This document shows, piece by piece, positions 59,908-64,000 of a stretch of DNA of 64,000 nucleotides. The translations under genes were made by a program, and so were the position numbers. The DNA is from Streptomyces sp. 3214.6. GTDB lineage: Bacteria > Actinomycetota > Actinomycetes > Streptomycetales > Streptomycetaceae. A model generated the notes under the pieces. The model was not told the DNA's origin and ran no database searches. It worked only from the letters and a program-made list of their open reading frames with translations. The number at the start of each line of letters is the position of its first letter. Positions within the stretch are counted from its first letter, which is position 1. The stretch covers positions 9,176,001 through 9,240,000 of the forward strand of contig NZ_LT670819.1 of the NCBI RefSeq assembly GCF_900129855.1. The letters are read 5' to 3'.

Positions 59908-61074
59908 TCACAGCGCGCTGTACAGGGCGTCCACCAACGCCGTCTTGCGCGGGTCGTTGGCGATGTGCGGCCCCATACGGTTCATGACGTACCCCAGCGA
60001 CACCCCCGCCTCCGGGTCCGCGAGCCCGCAGGAGCCGCCGAAGCCGTCGTGTCCGAACGCGCGCGGGTTGGGTCCGTACGATCCGTTCGGACCGCTGAGC
60101 CACAGCCCGAGCCCGATCTCGGTCTCGTGCCCGAACCCGGCCCCCAGCACGATGTCCCGGCAGCTGCCCTGCCCCTGCCGGACCCGCTCGGCCGCCTCCG
60201 CGGACAGGACGCGGCGGCCGCCGTACGCGCCACGGCCGGCGAAGATCCCGTACAGCGCGGCGATCGCCCGCGCCGTGCCGTGGCCGTTCGCGGCCGGGAG
60301 CTCCGCGGCCCGCCACCGCGGCGAGTTGGCCTCGGCCGCGCCGGCCAGCGGGTTGGCCAGAGCGGCCAGCGCCACGGGTGCCAACTGGCCGAAGACCGCG
60401 GCCTGTTCGGTGGACGAGGCGGCCGACGGATGCACCAGTTCGGCCGCCCGGTCCGCCTCCTTCTCCGGCAGTCCGATCGTGAAGTCGAGGCCCAGCGGTC
60501 CGGTCACCTCCCGCTCCAGGAAGGCCCCCGGCAGCAGCCCCGAGACCCGCCGCACGACCTCGCCGACCAGGAAGCCGTAGGTGTGGGCGTGATAGCCGGA
60601 CCGGGTGCCCGGCTCCCACCAGGGTTCCGTGGCCGCGAGACGGGCGGTGGTCAGCTCCCAGTCGTAGAGCTGCTCGAGCGAGTGCGGCTCCCGCAGCCCT
60701 GCCAGGCCCGCGCGGTGGGAGAGCAGATGCCGGACGAGGATCTGCTCCTTGCCCGCCGCGGCGAACTCCGGCCAGTACGCGGCCACCGGCGCGTCGAGGT
60801 CGAGCAGCCCCCGGTCGGCGAGGATGTGCGCGCACAGCGCCGTCGGGCCCTTCGACGTGGACCAGACATTGACCAGTGTGTCCCGCTCCCAGGCGCGAGT
60901 GCGCGCCGGATCGGCCCAGCCGCCCCACAGGTCGGCCACAAGCACGCCGTCGACCGTGACGCACACCGCGGCGCCCAGCTCGTCACGGTCGCGGAAGTTC
61001 TCCTCGAAGGCGGTGCGCACCGCGGTGAACCGTGGGTCGCAGTGGCCGTGAACCTGTGGCACGTGCTCGGACAT
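59908..61074 (-). CDS. Beta-lactamase-fold serine hydrolase (EstB/class C-like esterase)
   Basis: 388 residues. The nucleophile motif is Ser-x-x-Lys in WSTSKGPTA (about residues 70-78), the second motif is a Tyr in SGYHAHTYGF (usual YxN), and the C-terminal block is GHDGFGGSCG, replacing the KTG triad with HDG as in esterase members. No signal peptide, so it is cytoplasmic. Such proteins hydrolyse esters or amides; the substrate is unknown. ATG 61074 has a GGAGG site. Confidence 0.87.
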   Translation of the reverse strand: MSEHVPQVHGHCDPRFTAVRTAFEENFRDRDELGAAVCVTVDGVLVADLWGGWADPARTRAWERDTLVNVWSTSKGPTALCAHILADRGLLDLDAPVAAYWPEFAAAGKEQILVRHLLSHRAGLAGLREPHSLEQLYDWELTTARLAATEPWWEPGTRSGYHAHTYGFLVGEVVRRVSGLLPGAFLEREVTGPLGLDFTIGLPEKEADRAAELVHPSAASSTEQAAVFGQLAPVALAALANPLAGAAEANSPRWRAAELPAANGHGTARAIAALYGIFAGRGAYGGRRVLSAEAAERVRQGQGSCRDIVLGAGFGHETEIGLGLWLSGPNGSYGPNPRAFGHDGFGGSCGLADPEAGVSLGYVMNRMGPHIANDPRKTALVDALYSAL

Positions 61075-61172
61075 GGGGCCTCCGTGGTCCGCGGGACCCC
61101 GGACCGCACGGTGCGGCCCGGGCACTCCGAACGTACCGACTGGTCGGACTGGAGGGAAGCCGCCCGGTGGGG

Positions 61173-61577
61173 TCACAGCAGGAAACGGCGCCCCGCCGGT
61201 TCCCGGTGACCCTCGGCCGTATGCCAGTAGTCCCGTGTCTCGACCGCCAGACCGACGTCGTCGAACCGGACGAAGACGCAACCGGCCAGCGTCACGGCCG
61301 CCCCGTCCTCCTCGGACAGCACCCGGAACTCGGCCACCGCGACGCCGTCCGCACCGACCACCGGGGGCGAGAACCGCACGTCGACCACCCGCTCCGCCGC
61401 GAACGACCAGCGCAAGTACGCCGCCAACTCGTCCCGCCCCCGGTGCGGTTCACGAAACGGCATCGAGCGGTGGACGCAGGCCTCGGCGTACAGCTCCAGC
61501 AGCGCGTCCACGTCGTGCGCCGCCCAGGCCCGCTCCCACACCGCTGCGAACCGTTCGGCGGCGGCCCGTGTCTCCAC
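61173..61577 (-). CDS. NTF2-like (SnoaL/DUF4440-type) protein
   Basis: 134 residues with the typical start AERFAAVWERAWAAHDVDALLELYAEACVHRS reduced to WERAWAAHDVDALLELY, a beta-rich middle and an end containing RFDDVGLAVETRDYWH. The fold binds small hydrophobic molecules; no catalytic residues are assigned. The GTG start follows the CE7 esterase stop by 11 bp, so it is co-transcribed with it. Confidence 0.72.
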   Translation of the reverse strand: METRAAAERFAAVWERAWAAHDVDALLELYAEACVHRSMPFREPHRGRDELAAYLRWSFAAERVVDVRFSPPVVGADGVAVAEFRVLSEEDGAAVTLAGCVFVRFDDVGLAVETRDYWHTAEGHREPAGRRFLL

Positions 61578-61588
61578 CGGCCGGCCGC

Positions 61589-62557
61589 TCAGGCGTACGA
61601 GCGCAGCCAGCGCAGCTTGGCCCGCTCGTGGTGGGGGCCGCCGCCCTCGTGGTCGTTGAAGTCGTACACCTCGATCGTCTTGTCCTCGTGCGCCCAGGCG
61701 TTGAAGGCGGCGAACACGGTCGACGGCGGGCAGGTCTGGTCCTCCAGGGCCGCCGAGAACAGGGCGGGAGCCGAGGCGCGGGACGCGAAGTGCACGCCGT
61801 CGAAGTACGCCAGCGTGCGCAGGGTGTCCTGGGTGCGGCCGCGGTGCGTCTTGAGGAACAGGCCGATCTCACGGTACGGGTGACGGTCCGTCAGGATCAC
61901 GGCGCGCGGGAAGTCGCACAGGAACGGCACGTCGGGGGCGACCGCCGCCAGGTCGGGCACCAGTCCGCCGACGGCGATCGAGAGACCGCCGCCCTGGCTC
62001 CCGCCGAGCGCCACGGTCCGCGAGGCGTCGGTCAGCGGGTGGGAGCGGGCCGCCTCGATCGCGCGCACCGCGTCCGTGATCACCCGGCGGTAGTAGTAGT
62101 TCTCGGGAGCGTCGATGCCCTGGGTCATGAAACCGGGGTAGGCGGGCGCGCTGCCCACCGGGTCGGCGGTGCCGCCCCCGCCGCCCCACACGCTGCCCTG
62201 GCCACGGGTGTCCATGACGAAGTAGGCGCGGCCCGTCGACGCCCACAGCAGGTGCTCGTGCGGCAGACCGCGTCCCCCGCCGTAGCCGACGAACTCCACG
62301 ACCAGGGGCAGCGGTTCCTCGGCCCCGGCGGGCACCATCAGCCAGCCCTTCACCGGGTGGCCGCCGAACCCGGCGAACGTCACGTCGAAGGCCCGTACGG
62401 TGCTCAGGCCCGTGTCGACCGGCTCGAAACGGGCGTCCAGATCGTGATCGCGGGCTTCCTGGAGGGTCTTGGACCAGAACGCGTCGAAGTCCTCCGGCTC
62501 GATGGATGCGCTGCGGTACTCGTGGAGCTCCTCGAGGGACAGGTCGAACAGGGGCAT
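61589..62557 (-). CDS. CE7 acetyl-xylan esterase / cephalosporin-C deacetylase
   Basis: 322 residues, normal for carbohydrate esterase family 7. The nucleophile Ser187 is in GGSQGGG, with the CE7 marker RGQG (DTRGQGSVW), a distal Asp in the ALEDQTCPPST region and His in NDHEGG near the C-terminus. CE7 enzymes remove acetyl groups from short xylo-oligosaccharides and related acetyl esters in the cytoplasm. ATG 62557, with AAGGCGG before it, begins the family N-terminus PLFDLSLEEL; an upstream in-frame start was rejected. Confidence 0.92.
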   Translation of the reverse strand: MPLFDLSLEELHEYRSASIEPEDFDAFWSKTLQEARDHDLDARFEPVDTGLSTVRAFDVTFAGFGGHPVKGWLMVPAGAEEPLPLVVEFVGYGGGRGLPHEHLLWASTGRAYFVMDTRGQGSVWGGGGGTADPVGSAPAYPGFMTQGIDAPENYYYRRVITDAVRAIEAARSHPLTDASRTVALGGSQGGGLSIAVGGLVPDLAAVAPDVPFLCDFPRAVILTDRHPYREIGLFLKTHRGRTQDTLRTLAYFDGVHFASRASAPALFSAALEDQTCPPSTVFAAFNAWAHEDKTIEVYDFNDHEGGGPHHERAKLRWLRSYA

Positions 62558-62644
62558 GAAGGACCGCCTTTTGTTAAGTGCCCGTACGAATACATCCACC
62601 CTATGTGGGCGGCGGAAGGCCTCGCCAGACCCTGGTCAGGAGCT

Positions 62645-63232
62645 TCAGGCGGGCCTGCGACGGGTCCACTGCGGCTCGGTACGGGTCCATTCCCGCTCCC
62701 ACTCGTCCAGCCGGTGACGCATCGCCACCCGGCGGACCACGGCGTGCCCGAGCAGCACCGCGGCGGCCGTGCCGCCGGCCGCGCACGTGCCCATCGTCAG
62801 GGCGTGCTGCCACACCATCGTGTCGTTCGGCGGCGGTGCGACGCTCCGCCCCCGGTTGTCGAACCACACCTCCACCACGTCGCCCTGGCGGGTGCCCGCG
62901 GGCACCCGGGCGGCCGCCGTCCGCACGTGTTCACCGGGCGGCGTCCAGCGCACGCTCACCCGGACCGTCTGCCGGCTGCCGCCCTCCACCGAGGGCACGG
63001 CATCGGGTGGACGGCCCACGACCTCGGCCCGCACCCGATGACGTTCGGCCCGCTGCCGGTCCGCGGCCGCTTGGGCGTCGTCATGTGCCCACCGGCCGGC
63101 TAGCACCCCGGCCAGCGGCACGGCGACCAGCAGCAGCAGGGCGACGGCCAGCGCCGTCCACGCCTCCACGATGTCCGACCGGCGCCGTAGCGGATTGTGC
63201 CGCCAGCGCCAGCCGCGCACCCGGGTTCGCAT
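62645..63232 (-). CDS. Rv1733c-like two-helix membrane protein
   Basis: 195 residues. The N-terminus WRWRHNPLRRRSDIVEAW is characteristic of the Rv1733c family, followed by transmembrane helix 1 (TALAVALLLLVAVPLAGVLAG), an extracytoplasmic loop of ~90 residues containing GDVVEVWFDNRGR, and helix 2 (ALTMGTCAAGGTAAAVLLGHAV). The family is abundant in mycobacteria and Streptomyces with no known function. A perfect GAGGAGGT site precedes the ATG at 63232. Confidence 0.85.
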   Translation of the reverse strand: MRTRVRGWRWRHNPLRRRSDIVEAWTALAVALLLLVAVPLAGVLAGRWAHDDAQAAADRQRAERHRVRAEVVGRPPDAVPSVEGGSRQTVRVSVRWTPPGEHVRTAAARVPAGTRQGDVVEVWFDNRGRSVAPPPNDTMVWQHALTMGTCAAGGTAAAVLLGHAVVRRVAMRHRLDEWEREWTRTEPQWTRRRPA

Positions 63233-63342
63233 GTCGACCTCCTCGCCGTCACGCGTACGAGTGCCCACATGAGTGTCGTACTCCGTTCGGAGTACATCGT
63301 TTCACGCATCGTTCACGACGGCTCCCTGGGGCCGGGAGAGTG

Positions 63343-64000
63343 TCAGCCGAAACGTTCGATGCGGATGCGGTCCACCGGCTGCCCGGCCTGCACCAGCAGC
63401 CGCGAGGCGTGCTCGGCGAACCCGTTGGAACCGCACACATACGCCTCCCAGCCGCCCTGTGGCGCCTGCGCGAGCAGCGGAGCCACCTGCTCGGCGGTGA
63501 GCCGGCCCACCGGCACGCCCGCCGGGGCGCTGCGGGTGAACACCGACGTCGTCTCCGTGCTGTACTCGCGCGCGTAGATCAGTTCCTCGGGGCCGCGCGC
63601 GGACACCAGCAGCCGCAGCGGCACGTCGAGGCCGCGGGCCCGGTGGTGGCGGACCATCGACATCAGCGGGACGACCCCGGAGCCGGCGCCGATCAGCAGC
63701 GCGGGCCGGTCGCCGGGCCAGGCGAAGAAGCCGCTGAGCGGGCCGCGCACCTCGACCTCGTCACCCGGCTCGGCGACGGTGTGGAACCAGCCCGAGACCT
63801 CGCCGCCGTCCACATGGTCCAGGGTCAGCTCGATGTGGCCGTCGTCGTCGGGCGCGGAGGCGATCGAGTAGTGCCGCTGAGCGGTGTAGCCGTCGTCGGC
63901 CGTGAGCCGCAGCATCAGATGCTGACCGGGCAGGTGCCCTGCCCAGGCCGGCACCGCGAACCGGAAGGTGGCCGCCCGCGAGGTCTCGCGGCGGATCTCG
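63343..64000 (-). CDS. Ferredoxin/flavodoxin reductase-like FAD/NAD(P) oxidoreductase (runs off the right edge)
   Basis: The C-terminal ~218 residues are in the window; the start lies to the right. The FAD-binding barrel is represented by PGQHLMLRL and RHYSIASAP (RxYS motif), and the NAD(P) domain by LIGAGSGVVPLMSMV and YVCGSNGFAE. It ends IRIERFG without a 2Fe-2S ferredoxin domain, so it belongs to the FNR-only group that passes electrons to a separate partner such as an oxygenase or nitrate/sulfite-type enzyme. The partner is not visible. Confidence 0.85.
   Translation of the reverse strand, partial: EIRRETSRAATFRFAVPAWAGHLPGQHLMLRLTADDGYTAQRHYSIASAPDDDGHIELTLDHVDGGEVSGWFHTVAEPGDEVEVRGPLSGFFAWPGDRPALLIGAGSGVVPLMSMVRHHRARGLDVPLRLLVSARGPEELIYAREYSTETTSVFTRSAPAGVPVGRLTAEQVAPLLAQAPQGGWEAYVCGSNGFAEHASRLLVQAGQPVDRIRIERFG

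Overview
This is a high-GC actinobacterial chromosome segment, most likely from a Streptomyces. Third codon positions are strongly G/C-biased, GTG starts and 4-base ATGA/GTGA stop-start overlaps are common, and the gene content (Gap2-type GAPDH, SseB-like protein, Rv1733c-like protein, MptB and GT87 mannosyltransferases, AnsP, short Rho paralogue) is typical of that genus. No tRNA, rRNA or CRISPR array was seen.

Region 1 (1-26,554) is the main find. A ~23 kb minus-strand operon (26,554 down to 3,781) encodes a PfaA/PfaC/PfaD-type iterative polyunsaturated-fatty-acid (PUFA) synthase. In transcription order it holds a free ACP, a thioesterase, a KS-AT-ACPx3-KR-DH megasynthase, a KS-CLF-AT-DH-DH megasynthase (PfaB-like AT fused into PfaC), a trans-acting FMN enoyl reductase (PfaD), two long acyl-CoA dehydrogenases, a Sfp-type phosphopantetheinyl transferase and an FAD amine-oxidase-like oxidoreductase. 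On the left lie a DHA2-type MFS exporter, a small DUF3291/ABM-like protein and a MerR regulator, with two MITE-like elements inserted among them. An AraC regulator (27,082-27,966) sits upstream of the operon. The product cannot be read from sequence; a tailored polyunsaturated acyl chain released by the thioesterase is the inference.

Region 2 (28,000-33,700): an IclR regulator, an NCS1 permease and a cysteine hydrolase (a probable small catabolic unit), then an SseB-like protein, a channel-like membrane protein, a MarR regulator and a VOC-fold protein.

Region 3 (33,747-41,843) is a galactan-use locus like Bacillus gan: a LacI regulator, two ABC permeases and a binding lipoprotein read left, and a GH42 beta-galactosidase and a secreted GH53 endo-galactanase read right. 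They share a compact divergent promoter carrying a palindromic LacI-type operator.

Region 4 (42,000-45,500): an SMP-30-like protein, a CrcB-DUF190-CrcB fluoride-channel operon, and UppP followed by a strong terminator.

Region 5 (45,500-51,619) is an acidic-amino-acid/amide catabolic group: a FadR-type GntR regulator, asparagine-type permease, asparaginase, aspartase and glutaminase.

Region 6 (51,752-64,000): two polyprenyl-phosphate-dependent mannosyltransferase-like proteins, a D-Ala-D-Ala carboxypeptidase, a short Rho paralogue with an altered RNA-binding motif, a Pro-rich membrane protein, PadR/SnoaL/methyltransferase genes, a beta-lactamase-fold esterase, a CE7 esterase, an Rv1733c-like protein and the end of a ferredoxin-reductase-like gene cut by the window edge.
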